DNA of 64,000 nucleotides from Ananas comosus (GCF_001540865.1 NC_033627.1:816432-880431), one strand, 5' to 3'; positions 12,044 through 24,648 are shown, counted from the stretch's first letter. Notes: generated by a model from the letters alone, not told the origin. Numbers and translations: made by a program.

Positions 12044-13833
12044 CCTTTCTCTCTTTTTAAAATTATTATTATTATATTATATATATATTATTATATATAC
12101 TAGCTTTTTAATCAATACGATACATGGAACGATAACTAATCTCAGCTATATGTAATTATAAATTAATTTCAAAATTGAAAATTTATTAGGATATATATGA
12201 TGATTAGTAGATTATCAGCTATACTACAGTTCATATATAGAATATAATAATACGTACTCTATAAAGGAAAAAAACAAAAAAGATAAGCAACAATCTTGAA
12301 AGTTTAATATAATATTTGTTTAAATAAAAAGTTATATAGTTATTGGTACTTTAAATTTAGTATCATAAAAATATTTAAAGAAATTTTTTTAATCAACTAT
12401 ATTTAAAAATTTTAGATAAAGATGAATATAAAATATAAGATAACTATTTAGGACTTCGTTTGGTATTGAAACAAGTTACAGCGAAAATATATAGAGATAT
12501 ACTTCGTAGAAAGTATTATCTATTTTTAGTTAGTGCTGTAGAAAATATGTAGTAATTATATATGAAATATGATATTATATATGCAAATAAATATAATATT
12601 TTTTATCCTTTTTTATACACGTAAATATGTAACGTAATTTCTTGGCTATCAAAAACCTTTTTTTTTCACTGAAAGATGCCATCACTAAAAAAAAATATTT
12701 TCACATCATCATTTTAAAAATTCTTCAAGAGTTTTCTAGAAGGAGGTGCCGTGGCTTCACGTACGACCTCTATATATATATTTTTTTTTTGAAATCCTAA
12801 AATTGGCATGTTATGAATTATCTGTTAGTATTTGACTAGATTTGTAGTTATCTTAGAAAAAAATTCGAATTAAATTAAAATAATATGAAATTTAGATTTA
12901 AAATAGAGGATCAATCTTTCCATATTCGGATTGGAGCAGTTTTCATGAATTATTGTATATATATATATATTTATATTATGCAGGCCCACTGATCTAGTGG
13001 GCCGGAATGAATCTACTTAGAAGGGGCCTTGAGGTCCAATTTGAAGGCCTGGATTATGCTCGAGGCGACATGATGACTCAACACTGCATTATATAATTAG
13101 TAATCATTAGTTTAGCTTATCTCGGCGGTGTCGTATTTATTGTTATTATTGTTATGTTATACCTTCTATTTGCATGATATTACTGTAACACCAATGATAT
13201 AAAATTTTCAGCGAGAAGCCGACAACAAAATCACGACCGTCGGATCCTCAGCCCGTTCCACCAGTCAACTCCCTTCCTCGTCCATTTAGTATCGTACAAC
13301 CCTCGCAGCAAGTCCACCAATCATTTGTCCACCGAAGGGTAGTTCGGTAATTTCGCTATGCACTTTTACCAGATATTTATTTAATTCGTCGGCAACGAAA
13401 GTGGATAATATCTGCGTCGCGTCTCCTTTTTTCCGTCCGGGGGGGAAGAAAGGGAGAAAGTGAAAAAGGGGAGGTCACGAGAGAGCTCTCGCCATCGCCT
13501 CTAACCCCCCGATCGGAAACCCTAGCCCTAAAACGATCGAGGAAAAGGAGATAAAAAGCGGGTGGAATCGAAGGGATCTGAGGTCGAGATCGAAGCGGAG
13601 CGGGGCGAAGGGGCTCACGAGGTCTCGCTGCGATCGCCGTGGGGGCACGTCTCTTTCCTCCACCAAACCCTACCCCTTCCCACCGCTTCTTCGTGATCCC
13701 ACCAACGGTCGGATCGCCTCGAGGGGTCGTCGCGGCGCCACGTTGCGCGCCCCCGCGCCTCGATTTCTCCGGTAGGGCGTGGGAGCGCGGCGGAGGAGGA
13801 GAGGGGTTTTTTGATGTGAGAGAAGGGTCGGAG

Positions 13834-13852
13834 GAGAGAGAGAGAGAGAGAG
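13834..13852 (+). repeat. (GA)n tract in the SnRK2 5' leader
   Basis: GA dinucleotide run about 40 bases upstream of the SnRK2 start codon, extended by imperfect purine repeats to 13889. Such tracts are common in plant 5' UTRs. Confidence 0.75.
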
Positions 13853-13889
13853 TGAGAAAGAGGGAGAGGGAGAAGGAGAGGAGAGGGTG

Positions 13890-16800
13890 ATGGCGATGGA
13901 TCGGGCGGCGGTAACGGTGGGGCCGGGGATGGACATGCCGATTATGCACGATAGCGACCGGTACGAGCTGGTGAAGGATATCGGGGCGGGGAACTTCGGG
14001 ATTGCGAGGTTGATGAGGGACAAGCAAACCAAGGAGCTCGTCGCGGTCAAGTATATCGAGAGAGGCGAGAAGGTCGGCGGGAGTATCTCTCTCTTTCTAC
14101 TTAAAAATTTGTGCTCTTTCTTTTAGCTCTTGATATACCTTGCTTTCTCGATTCATTATTGCGATATTATGTTGATTGATTGATGAATGATGCGGAACTA
14201 TTATTAGGTTGTTATAAGAGGTTTCATGCGGGAACTAATGTTACCTGCATAAACAACTGATCTAAATAAGAGGCTTTCGAGGATTGAACTGTCTTTGTTC
14301 TCATTGTGTCGTTCAGCTGATTTTGTTCGAACCTGTTTACTGTTTGTCAGCAGCGGAAAGTTCGGAAACTATTGAATGTTTACGCAATCCGTGATATCGT
14401 CGGCATGCTTGTTCTATCATTAAGAAATCTTTTGGTCTGTTCTTCATGCTCCTCGTTCTGTTATCACCAAGGCAGGAATCCCTTTACACATTCAGGGTTG
14501 CAATTGAGACTATTCCTTCAAATCAAGTGCTCCTGCTCCATCATTACATGCTTTCGGGTTGCTCACTCTGTTATTTATGGCTGATTAATTCTGCGCTCAC
14601 TTTTTCTTTGTTTTATAGATTGATGAAAACGTGCAGCGTGAGATAATTAACCACAGATCTTTAAGGCATTCGAATATTATTAGGTTCAAAGAGGTACGAT
14701 GAGATTTAAAGGTATTATTTGCATGTTATCAGGAAGAGCTATGCTTATTCATTGATCTCCCTAATTTAGGTTATTCTAACTCCCACACATCTTGCTATCG
14801 TCATGGAATATGCTTCTAGCGGTGAGCTCTTTGAGCGCATATGTAACGCTGGCCGCTTCAGCGAGGATGAGGTTTATGCTTGCATAGTACTCAATTCTGT
14901 TCTTATCCTTTTGTTATGTCTGTAAATCGACTAATCTTCTGTTCACCTTGTAGGCTCGCTTCTTCTTCCAACAACTTATATCAGGAGTTAGCTATTGTCA
15001 CTCGATGGTATTTATAATGATCTTTCCCCGACTCATTTGTTTTTTTTTTTTTTACAAATACTCCTGTTTGACTGGATGATCTTATTTTGCTTGGTGTGCT
15101 GCCTTATTATCAAGCAAGTATGTCACCGTGATTTGAAGCTGGAGAACACATTGTTGGATGGAAGTGATGCTCCTCGTCTAAAGATATGTGATTTTGGCTA
15201 TTCCAAGGTATACGAAGCCAGTGAGAATGCATAAATATTGCTAATATTGTAGCTCTAATTGTAATTTCAAGGCAATTTAAAATGTGATCTACTAAATTAT
15301 GCCCTTGCCATGCCTATAGTGAAACCTTGCTGCTACTGGCAGAAAATTACCCACCTAATTAAATGGTGGTTGTTATTTTGTTGGCTTGTAATTTTAGTCG
15401 GAACACTATGGAATCAGTAATGATACCTTTTTTTCATCATCCTCTGATGCTTGTTCTTATCAGAATTTCAACCTCACTTTATTTACAGTCATCCGTTCTT
15501 CATTCACAACCAAAGTCAACTGTTGGAACTCCTGCATACATCGCACCTGAAGTTCTACTGAAGAAGGAATATGATGGCAAGGTATTCAAATGCCCCCTTT
15601 GCCTTATGGACTATTCACACTTTTTTGGGCCACATTATGGATTATCTGACATGTATTTAATCTATATAGATAGATACAACTAGTAATAATACTTTTTTTA
15701 AAATTCTCTTCGTGATTATCCTTATTGGTTATGGTGAAAGGCAAAAGTTTTTTGCCTTGCCTTCACCAACAAGGATAACCACATTTGTTAATGGCGAAGG
15801 GTCGTTCTATCCATATAAGATTGACTTTGCTTTATTAGTCTGGTAGATAGTTCTGAATTTAGAATATTTGCTTGTGTCAAAAATACTAGGAAACATATAC
15901 TTCAGGTAGCAGTTAATTCATGCTTATTTGATGGAATTTCGGTGCTGCCTTTCCACATTAGTTTTGCCTCTCATTACATGCTATTAGGTATTTCGGTGGA
16001 GTAGTCTATCGTATACATCAACAGAGAACTGACTGGTGACCTGTTCCTTAATCTTGGTAACTGAAGATTTGTGGTTTCGTGTGAAAATTGTAGCAAAGAA
16101 GTCTAGATTTATGTGTTTTATATCTTCTAAGGGTTTTTCATAAATCAGATAGAACTATTTTGAAATTGCGGGAAAGATAAACTCCAGCTTAAAGAAAGGC
16201 TAGCTTCAAAGCTCATTCAATTGTCAAAACCTACCCTCTACCAATTGATATTGTTGTCAGATCTAGCAGTGCCACAAGTATTCTACAACAGTGTCCGTAA
16301 GTACCGGTTCTTATGCTTGACAAAGTTTCATGCATGTTCTTATATGTTTTCTACTTAATTTGCCAAAATTTGCCATCATAACTATCATAGTAGTTGAGCG
16401 GAAGCTTTATTAATCTGCCCTTTAAATTGGAGAATATTTAGATACATAGTGAAGAACTCGAACAGAATCAGCAAGAATAATATGACATTTGTTTGGCTTA
16501 TTAGGAATTAAATATTGACTATGAAGTGCACATCTTAAAATGCTACTATTTTAATAGTTCAGATCACAATTTCTTGCAACTGATGCAGATTGCTGATGTG
16601 TGGTCCTGTGGAGTTACACTTTATGTGATGTTAGTGGGTGCATATCCTTTTGAAGATCCAGAAGAGCCTAAAAACTTCCGGAAGACAATTCAGGTACAGT
16701 CTTAAAATGTTTCAGCGCATGGTATATATTTTATGAGCTGACTGAATTACTTTTTATTGCAGCGTATATTAGCAGTTCAATATTCAATTCCAGACTATGT

Positions 16801-18529
16801 TCACATATCCCCCGAGTGCCGGCACCTAATCCAAAGGATTTTCGTAGCCAACCCTGCTATGGTGAGTACTCTATATTAAGGTTGTGGTTGGTTCGGGAAC
16901 GAAGTGGGGAATAAGCCTTTGTTCCCCCTTTTGTTTCCAAATGCTATTTTTTCCACCCAAGAATAGTAGTTCTCCTATCCTTAGAATAAGCTGGTATAAC
17001 CCAATATAACCTTGGAACAGCTGTTTTACCCCTCCCCCTGGAACAAGCTTGTTCCCAAGTGGGTACAAGATTAATTAAAGTCTAATATAATTTTAATTAT
17101 GGTATTAAATTATTAATTAATCTAATCAATGTATTTGAGTCATTATCTATTACTTAAATAGTAAAGTAATTAATTAATTTATTATTTATAATTAATTCAC
17201 TAATTAAAATTAATATTTTAATCAATTTATTCAGTAACTATTATTTATATTTATTAATTTATTAATTTATTATTATATTCATGGCTAATAAATTTATTAA
17301 TTAATATTTTGATGTTAATTAATTAGATAAAATATTTTTAATTTAAAATTATAACTTTTATTCCCCTTGTTCCAATCTAATCATCCAAACACCATTTACT
17401 TTATTCCCAGGAACAACCCAATTTTCATCCAAACGCAAAATTGGTCTAGTTCCTGCTTATATCTCAACTTGTATCTATCCCTGGAATAAGCAGTTCTTAC
17501 TTATACCCGAACCAAATGCAGCCTAAGGTATCAAATTTTCTATGCTACATTGGACTGGGGTACTTACACCTGCTAGCTTGTACCTTATTCCTGCAATACT
17601 AAAATCTTCATCATGATGTTGAAGTCTGGTATCCTATTTTGTGACTCTCTACCATATAGAGCAGTTCCATTTTGAGCAAAATTCTATGTACTTATTTTTG
17701 TTTTAAGCCAAATGCATTTTGTTACTATCTGGAAGAAATTATTTCGTAGGATCTGAGGTAAAAAAAAAAATAGAACTGGTCGCAATATAGAACTTGTGTG
17801 CTGGTCTATTGAGGGGGAATTAAATTTGCTTTTGGGTGCCGTCAACGTTCTACCTTTCTACCTTAGTTAAACCTAGTAGATGTTATTTTACGCTTAGCAC
17901 TTGCTTATTTGGATAAATTTATCACTAGCAGTAATCTAAACTAGTAATCCTGCCAATTTTACTTTTGCCCAGGGATTACAAGATTATCAAAGTTATATCA
18001 TTCTGTTGGCGTGCTTAGTAATATCTCTGCAATAGCAGAATAAAATCTTGCGATGTTAGAACATTAGTGTCTTAGTTTGCCCCTCCCTCCATACTGTTAC
18101 CATCTGTTCCATTTTGAGTACAGTTGGAGGTGTGTATTCTTTTACGCCAAAATACATTGACTAACTTATTATCTTGGGTAATTTTTCACTCTATAATCCT
18201 CTGGACAACGAATCTCATCATGGAATATTTTTCAGAGGATAACAATTCCCGAGATCAAAAACCATGAGTGGTTCTTGAAGAACCTCCCCGCTGGTCTGAT
18301 GGACGATAACGCAATGAGCAGCCAGTACGAGGAGCCCGACCAGCCCATGCAGAGCATTGACGAGATCATGCAGATCCTGGCGGAAGCCACCGTTCCAGCT
18401 GCCGGCACTCGCGGCATAAACCAGTACTTGACGGACGGTCTCGATATTGATGATGATGACATGGAAGATCTCGACTCCGACCCCGAACTCGATGTCGACA
18501 GCAGTGGAGAAGTCGTATACGCCATGTAA
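13890..18529 (+). CDS. SnRK2: SnRK2 subclass III protein kinase (SAPK8/9/10, OST1 type), 9 exons
   Basis: Exons are 13890-14072, 14619-14693, 14770-14871, 14954-15007, 15115-15207, 15489-15581, 16589-16693, 16763-16861 and 18236-18529; the CDS is 1098 nt for 365 residues, normal for SnRK2, with the family's nine-exon layout. Kinase motifs: glycine loop GAGNFGIAR, lysine in VAVKYIERG, catalytic [19 protein letters not shown], and activation loop [20 protein letters not shown] with the serines that are phosphorylated in active SnRK2s. The C terminus has the SnRK2 box ([16 protein letters not shown]) and the acidic ABA box ([20 protein letters not shown], ending GEVVYAM). The ABA box places it in subclass III, the strongly ABA-activated, PP2C-inhibited kinases of stomatal closure and stress gene control. 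ATG 13890 is chosen because it gives MAMDR before the conserved [19 protein letters not shown]. Introns 6 and 8 contain repeats. Confidence 0.96.
15714..15780. repeat. short near-palindromic hairpin in SnRK2 intron 6
   Basis: GATTATCCTTATTGG on the left pairs with CCAACAAGGATAACC on the right, and GGTGAAAGGCAAAA pairs with the intervening GCCTTGCCTTCACC, leaving a T-rich loop. It may be a very short foldback MITE. No target duplication was recognised. Confidence 0.6.
16880..17523. mobile_element. PIF/Harbinger (Tourist-like) element in SnRK2 intron 8, 644 bp
   Basis: Imperfect terminal inverted repeats: GGTTGTGGTTGGTTCGGG on the left, and CCCGAACCAAATGCAGCC on the right. The TAA trinucleotide occurs immediately outside both ends (16877-16879 and 17524-17526). 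Subterminal words such as GGAACAAG / GGAATAAGC also recur in inverted orientation. The core is very AT-rich (17070-17360) with no ORF. This makes it a non-autonomous element. It sits inside the 1.4-kb last intron and does not disturb the splice sites. Confidence 0.87.
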
Positions 18530-19269
18530 AACTATGTGGAGAACTATGCGGAGAAGCTGCAGGTGGTTACCCGTGGCTTCTATTTAAAGCTGATTTCGTG
18601 GGGGAGGATTCGATCGGGTTTGAATCCACCCCTAAAGTCATAAAAGGATCTGTAATTTATGGTTAGCGGCTGCTTCGCTCTGCATTGTGTGCGCTTGCAG
18701 GGTTGGAGAATCTCTATGTTCTGTTTCTTTGTTTACGACCTGTTTGTTGTTTGTTATCTATGAAGATATTTAACAATCTTCACTCAAAACTTCTATGCGA
18801 ACTTTGTGAAGATGTTATTACAGTAATCATGTGCTCCCCATATATGTAGCCTAGTGGTCTGTTAGTCTCTGTGGCTTTTATTGGAAATTCATTGGTTTTA
18901 GTGGATTCATGATTACTAAAGTATCAGAAAACGTCTTCGCCTATTCAGAAATTGTCAATGAGGAAGCCATGTAATTAATTGGCCTCTTCTACTAGTTTGC
19001 TCCCACATCATACTTGTTCAAGTGCAATTACTCTAGTTACTTCATCCAAACCAAATGGCCTGACACAGCATATTCAGATAAACAAAAAGACACCTATAAG
19101 TGATGCCTTATACCATCTCGGGATAATTTCATAGAAATTAGTCTCTGCAGATTCTATGCCAACAAGTTACTACATAAGTGCTATATCATACAACCAAACT
19201 ATAATAAAATAATTATACATCGTTGTACATGGTCACGTAATCTACGGGGAGTGAATCAAATGGAGGCCG
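18530..19269. other. convergent spacer, 3' UTRs of SnRK2 and the NLR gene
   Basis: 740 bases between two stop codons that face each other. The DNA is moderately AT-rich, with AATAAA-like words on both strands (for example ATAATAAAATAATTA near 19201). No gene or repeat is seen. Confidence 0.6.
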
Positions 19270-22200
19270 CTACTCTACAAGCCAGTCTAGATTGTAGCAC
19301 ACTTCTGCTACCTGAACCCGGAGATCCGGAATGTTCCGCTCCGCTTCCTTCCAAAACAGAGCCATCTCCTCGTCACACACGACATGGCCAAGAGACTTGA
19401 GTGAGGACGACGACCTAGGGAGATTCCTCAGCTGCGAGCACTCTCTCATGTCGATCTTCTCCAAGCTTGTCAGGTGACCGAGCTCTTCCGGTAAATCTCC
19501 CAGATTAATGCATTGGGATATATCGAGATACTTCAACCTTCTCAGCCGACAAATCGACTGCGGAAGCCTCTTCAGAGATGGGCATGCATAGAGTCGAAGT
19601 ATTTCGAGAGATTCGAGCTTACCCAATTCACTTGGTAGCTCGTACAAATCATGGCAGTTGGAAATGCTTATGCTATTGAGTGAGCGCACTTCACAAATGC
19701 TTGAAGGTAGCTCCTTTAGGTCAATGCAATGATCGATGGTGAGATCTGAGAGCTTTGGAAATGTCACTGAGAGGTCCACTTTCGATTCGTTAAGGCCGCT
19801 GTTTGTTTCACACAACACGAGAGAGATCTTTCTTAAGTTCTGAAGAGGGATTGTGGTTCTTGGTAGAGGCGGGAGCCTAATTTTTTCAAACCAGAGGCTT
19901 CTTAGGTTGTTAAGGGTTGTGAAGGCCCATAGATTGCCCAGTTCCGTGCTTGAGGTGCCGTAGTTGATCAGGACCAGAGCCTTGAGGTTCGGCATGGTGT
20001 CAATGAATGGGGGCAAAAAGTACATGCTTGAGGAAAAGCTCAAAATGAGAACTTCAGCCTTCGGAAAGTGCATTTGGAACCAATCAGATTCTTTCATTTC
20101 ACCTGTAGTCGGCCAAAAAATCACATTGAATGGGTTTCTTCTAAAGAAGTAATTGCATACTCTGAAAGAAGAAAAGAGAGAAAGAAAGAGAACAGCATAG
20201 AAATGCGGAACTTAATTCTGCTATGTTACCTGTATGAATTGAAACAATCTGAGCCTCAAACTGTTGATCCTTGTTCCTTTCCCAATCCCGCGGAAGTGCT
20301 TCTTCTCTCCTCGCCATAATCAATCTCTTCCGAACATTCAAAGCCTCACGATTGTTAATGTGAAGAGCCAGGTCCCGTAACACATCATGCTGAGTAACAG
20401 AGAGCTCACTGTAGCTGCTATAGATATCTCCACCTCTGTTCCTGAATGGTAAACACAGCAACAAACCTTAGATCAGTTCATCAAATACAGAAACAGGTAG
20501 TTCAAGAACATTCAAAATTCAATCTAATTTGAAATGAATTCTTTCAAACATACTGTGCATCTTTCACAAGAGTGAGAAGGTTCTTATTTGACAACTCAAG
20601 TAGTATTGCAAAAGCATCCTCGTCATCAATATCATGTATCTCCATCCAAATATTAATCAAAACATCGAGGGGGATCTTTTTATCTTCTGGAAATGAGCCA
20701 AGGTCAAGGAAACATTCCCTTGCTTTCCCTGAAAGGCGCTCGATGCTTGTGGCCATTCGATCTAGTAGTTTGTTCTCATGGGTGTCGGATATGGTCTGTC
20801 CCCGAGATAACCTATTTTTAGCACTTGCCCATATTTTTGGGGGCTCACCCCGTAAAGAGGCGCCAATCACTTTTAGAGCAAGAGGAAGCCCCTTGCATTT
20901 TGCAACGACCTGCAGTTCAGGAAAAAAAAAAGAAATACTCAGTATAACAAAAGCAACTTGTTTTAACGAATTAACTCATTCTAGAAGATGAAAGTGCTTA
21001 AATATATATTGGATGGATTTTATGAGAAACTCCTTGTAGAGGATCATATGGCGATCCCACATGCCATCTTTGTGTTCTTGCCATACAATCTCTTCCACGG
21101 TAAATTTACATAGAGGTCTTTATATAAGTTGAAAAAAACGAATTAAACGAGCCGGCAAAAGAGGGGAAAAAAGAACAAAACTGGAGTTCAATGGAGATGA
21201 GCGAATTATTATTTCCATCATTCCAGCAGATCCACCACATAATTGGATATATAGGAATAATCTTACCAAAAAAAAGATAAAGATAGTGGTTGGTACCTGC
21301 TTCACCAATTTCTTATCAGCTGTGGGAGGAATAGATTGTTCCTCAAACGCCGCATGACAGAAAAGGGACAGAGCCTCATCTTCTCCAAGCATTTCCATTT
21401 CATAAGTATAGCGGATCACGGTGGGAAACTTGAACCTGGAGATGACTAGGGTTTTGCACCCAGGTAATTTGAAGATGAGTTCTTCGAGCTCAGACAGAGA
21501 CCACACATCATCTAATACTACAAGGATCGGCCCTCTCTCTACCGGTCCCAACTTGAACTGCCACTCAGGGATCTGGTTATAAGCACCAACAACGATGTTT
21601 CCGCTGATCTGTTCCCACAGCTTCAGTTTCAAGCTCTCCAGGTTCGGAGATTGCGAAACCGTCTCGAAGAAGATCCGATTGTTGAAGTAATCTGAAAAGA
21701 AAAAGAGAGTCATAAATAACATCAGAAGAAAACTAAAAATGGTTCGGTTACGCTACTTGAAAATTTCGGTCAAAAATAAATCTATTTAGGGATAAGAGCC
21801 ATAAAAAATTTATGATCTACAGATCATGAAAGCAGTTAGGAATAATTATCGGCAAACTAGGAACTGTTGGCAAAACTGGTAACATTTATAGCACAGATCA
21901 AGCTTCATTTAGCACGAGTAAAAAGGATTTTAGTAAATTATATCACACAAATGAACACCCCAATCATCTACGTGACATAAAAGAGGAAAATTTCTCCCTT
22001 TAGTTACGTGATATAAAAAGAGAAAAGCATTAAGAAATGCCCAACCCAAGACCCTAAATTGGATAAGAAGAGACAAAGGAAAATTGAATAAGAAATATGA
22101 CGATAATAAAAGGAGATATATATTTTTATAAGGGGAAGAGGAAGGGAATTGTGAACCCGTACGTACGTCGAATTTGTGGATCCCTACAGATCTCCCTGGC

Positions 22201-22905
22201 GAGCGTCGTCTTCCCACTGCCCCCGATCCCACAAATCCCCACCGCACCCCACCCCGCACCCCCCATCAACACCTCCTTCACCCGCTCGTTACCAACCCTA
22301 GCCCCGGCCCCGATCATCGGCGGCCCCACCGCCTCCCCTCCTCCCACCACCACCCCCATCTCCAGCCCCTGCATCATCATCATCATCTCCCCCGCCCCCT
22401 TCGCCGCCGACGACGGGGCCCTCACCCCCACCACCGGCCCAGGCGCAGCCGCGGCGGCGGCGGCGGCGGCGGCGGCCTCCACGTGGTCGATGCGGCGCTC
22501 GATCCGCTCCATCCGCACCTCGGCGTCGACGCGGAGGTGGTGCACGTCGGCGAGCACGTGCGCGGGCATCTGGCGCTGGAGCCACCGCGCGATCCAGCGC
22601 TCCACCTTCTCCATCTCCCGCGCCAGCTTCACCGACCGGTACACGTTCCACCGCGGCGCCGCCGCCGCGGCGCGCGCGAGCTCGAGGCCGCGGGCGAGGC
22701 GCTCCGCGAGCTCCGAGAGCTGGCGCTGCCGCGGCTGCGGCAGCTCCACCCCGGCGTAGCGGATCTCCTGCACGATCGGCAGAAGCGCTTCCACGCCGCG
22801 CTTCAGCTGCTCCGCCGTGGCGCGGCACCCGTAGGCGCGTCGCACGACCTTCGCGAGCTCCCTCAACAGCTCCGTCGCCACCTCCCCCGGGAAGAGCGTA
22901 TCCAT
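19270..22905 (-). CDS. ADR1: ADR1-type RPW8-NLR (RNL) helper immune receptor, 5 exons
   Basis: Exons are 22905-22167, 21691-21297, 20909-20554, 20441-20230 and 20102-19270; the CDS is 2535 nt for 844 residues and all phases close. Residues 1-145 form an RPW8-like coiled-coil domain with the ADR1 signatures WNVYRSVKLAREMEKVERWI and AHVLADVHHLRVD. The NB-ARC has P-loop GIGGSGKTT, YFNNRIFFETVSQSPN, kinase-2 LVVLDDVW, GLPLALKVIG, and QHDVLRDLALHINN, where the usual MHD is QHD, as in RNLs. The C terminus has leucine-rich repeats such as LKELPSSICEVRSLNSISIS and ends CYNLDWLVE. ADR1 proteins act downstream of sensor NLRs with EDS1-PAD4 and form calcium-permeable pores (family knowledge). Between the RPW8 and NB-ARC domains there is a low-complexity linker with about 11 alanines and 5 methionines in a row. 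The first exon is very GC-rich. Confidence 0.95.
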
Positions 22906-23256
22906 GCGGCGGTGGGGTTCCGAATAACAAGATGGTGCGGATAAATCCTCTCTTATTCTTTCTTTTATTCTTACTTTATTCCCCTTATTCTACAATCGCC
23001 GTGGAATTGAGCGGGGGCCGCAGCATCGTGTAGCAATCGCAAAAGAGAAAAGAAAATATAAGTAATTAGGAGGACGAAGGCGTGGGGGAACGAACGAGAA
23101 AGAGAGAGAGAGAGAGAGAGAGAAGGGACAACACATGCCCGGGGAGTGTTGGGAGAAGCGGGGGCGAGTAGCGCGAGTAGTTAAGGCGTGTTAATGGGTC
23201 GGGTTCGAATTCGGATCCGGATGTGATGTTATCCATGACATTGTATAGACTATATA
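22906..23256. promoter_or_regulatory. NLR 5' flank with (GA)n at 23101-23122
   Basis: Presumed promoter and 5' UTR of the minus-strand ADR1-type gene. It holds one GA dinucleotide run (read as CT on the gene strand), a common feature of plant leaders. No TATA box is assigned with confidence. Confidence 0.45.
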
Positions 23257-23805
23257 TGAGTCTGGCCACTATACTCTTACGCGTACTGTCACTCTCGTAC
23301 TCATAAGTTATTTTCGATGATAGAGCTTCCGAATCGACGATTCATACCGTTAAATATTATCTAAAGCATTTAAAATTTTTAAACATTAAATTTAATAATT
23401 TTTCGACATCATTTATTTTAGGATCAAAAGATCACAAAATTGACAATTTTTACCGGCCGATATGGGTTACTAGCTAGTTTAACAGTATAAAAGAATTGAA
23501 ATAGATTAAATTTTTGATAGAAAATTCTATTCACTAGCTAGATAAAGATCAGTAACTCTAATTTTAAATTGAAGGATCCGATCATCCATTTTTAGAACCT
23601 CGTTCGATTTTGGCCGTTCACTTTATGTCCGCTTGATTGACTTTATTATGATTTCAAAAAATTATAAAATTTATTTTTTAAAAATTTTAAATACTTTAAA
23701 TAATGTTTAACGGAGTGGATCGTCGATTCGGAAGCTTTATCATCGAAAATAACTTATGAGTACAAAGATTCTATACTTATAAGAGAATAATAGCAGCCTT
23801 ACTCA
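23257..23805. mobile_element. long-TIR MITE or foldback element, about 550 bp
   Basis: The ends form a long imperfect inverted repeat. The best part is GTACTCATAAGTTATTTTCG followed by ATGATAGAGCTTCCGAATCG ACGATTCAT on the left, repeated in reverse complement at 23715-23765; similarity extends inward past CCGTTAAATATTATCTAAAG and outward to the GAGT termini. Total arm length is near 100 bases or more. There is no ORF. The target duplication is not certain. Superfamily cannot be assigned. Confidence 0.75.
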
Positions 23806-24299
23806 TACTATACACACATTTGTTTAAAAAAGAAAAATATTTAGAGTGAAGTGTAATTACTATGAAAAATTAAAAAGAATAAGAAACAGACACCGGATAT
23901 GTACTTGTTTTAAATAAAGAGAGTATATTTAAGCATTCGAATGAGTTATTAGTACTAATTTAGATGTTAGATTTTTTTTTTTTTTTGCGATTATTGTTTA
24001 GTTGCTTATTTTTTATTTTCTATAGTGTTTTGCGTAGCATATATTATATATTATTAAATGGGATAATACAGCCCACAAATCCGTGCAATAAATTTTTTTG
24101 GCTTGATGAAATTGACAGGAAAGCCAAAAATAATATGCTGTGAGAAATACACAATTGTACTTCTTATCTATCAATTATATATTTTTATTTAAGTAAAAGA
24201 AATAGAGATATCAAATAAAATGTTTATGCATTCAACAACATGCACTGCATATGGGCGGCCATAGTACCATCCTACATTAATTTGGTATAAACGTACCAA

Positions 24300-24560
24300 T
24301 TTTATTTGACCTATAAATTATATTGAGTTGACTATTTAATATTTTAAATTTTAAATTTTACTATTTAAATTTATAATTTATTTAATTTGAGTCAGTCAAA
24401 CAAATTAAAACATTAAGATTTAAAATAGAAATTTTAAAAAGTTAGGTTGGCAATTCAAAATGANTTAAAACATTAAGAAGTAAAATTAAAATTTTAAAAA
24501 GTTAGGTTGGCAATTCAAAATGATTCATAATCCGTATTAAGTTTTTGCACATTTTTACCT
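24300..24560. mobile_element. partial copy of an AT-rich MITE family, with an internal duplication around an N
   Basis: The right half matches the right end of the element at 40345-40703: both hold AAATTAAAA, AAAATTAAAATTTTAAAAAG or a variant, GGTTGG, and TTCAAAATG(A/G)T. The segment of about 55 bases ending TTGGCAATTCAAAATGA is present twice in tandem, with an N (24464) between the copies. This may be a real duplication or an assembly join. Confidence 0.6.
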
Positions 24561-24648
24561 ATTCAGAGTTAATGATGCATGAGGATTATGAAAGGTCTCC
24601 TTGGTGGTATGTGGAGTTTCTGAGTTACGATTCATGTACTAAAACAAA

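Larger units (their letters stand above)
11800..13889. other. 2.1-kb divergent spacer between the HHO-like and SnRK2 genes
   Basis: The part near 11800 is the HHO-like promoter and holds a hairpin and ACGT motifs. The middle, 12050-13190, is AT-rich with no gene. A possible decayed Tourist-like end (GGACTTCGTTTGGTATTG after TTA) begins at 12451 without a clear partner. The last 500 bases are GC-rich and are the SnRK2 promoter and 5' UTR. Open frames there are shadows of GC-rich DNA. Confidence 0.55.

Noticed and set aside
12451..12660. Second complete Tourist-like MITE
   Set aside because: The left end is convincing but the right end (GGCTATCAAAAACC) is too diverged and no target duplication is seen.
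13377..14050. Long minus-strand frames over the SnRK2 5' end
   Set aside because: They have no recognisable domains and overlap the (GA)n leader and first exon of the kinase gene.
22097..22944. Long open frames on the + strand over the NLR first exon, rich in His/Pro/Arg
   Set aside because: They are shadows of the GC-rich exon on the minus strand, whose frame encodes a clear RPW8 domain.
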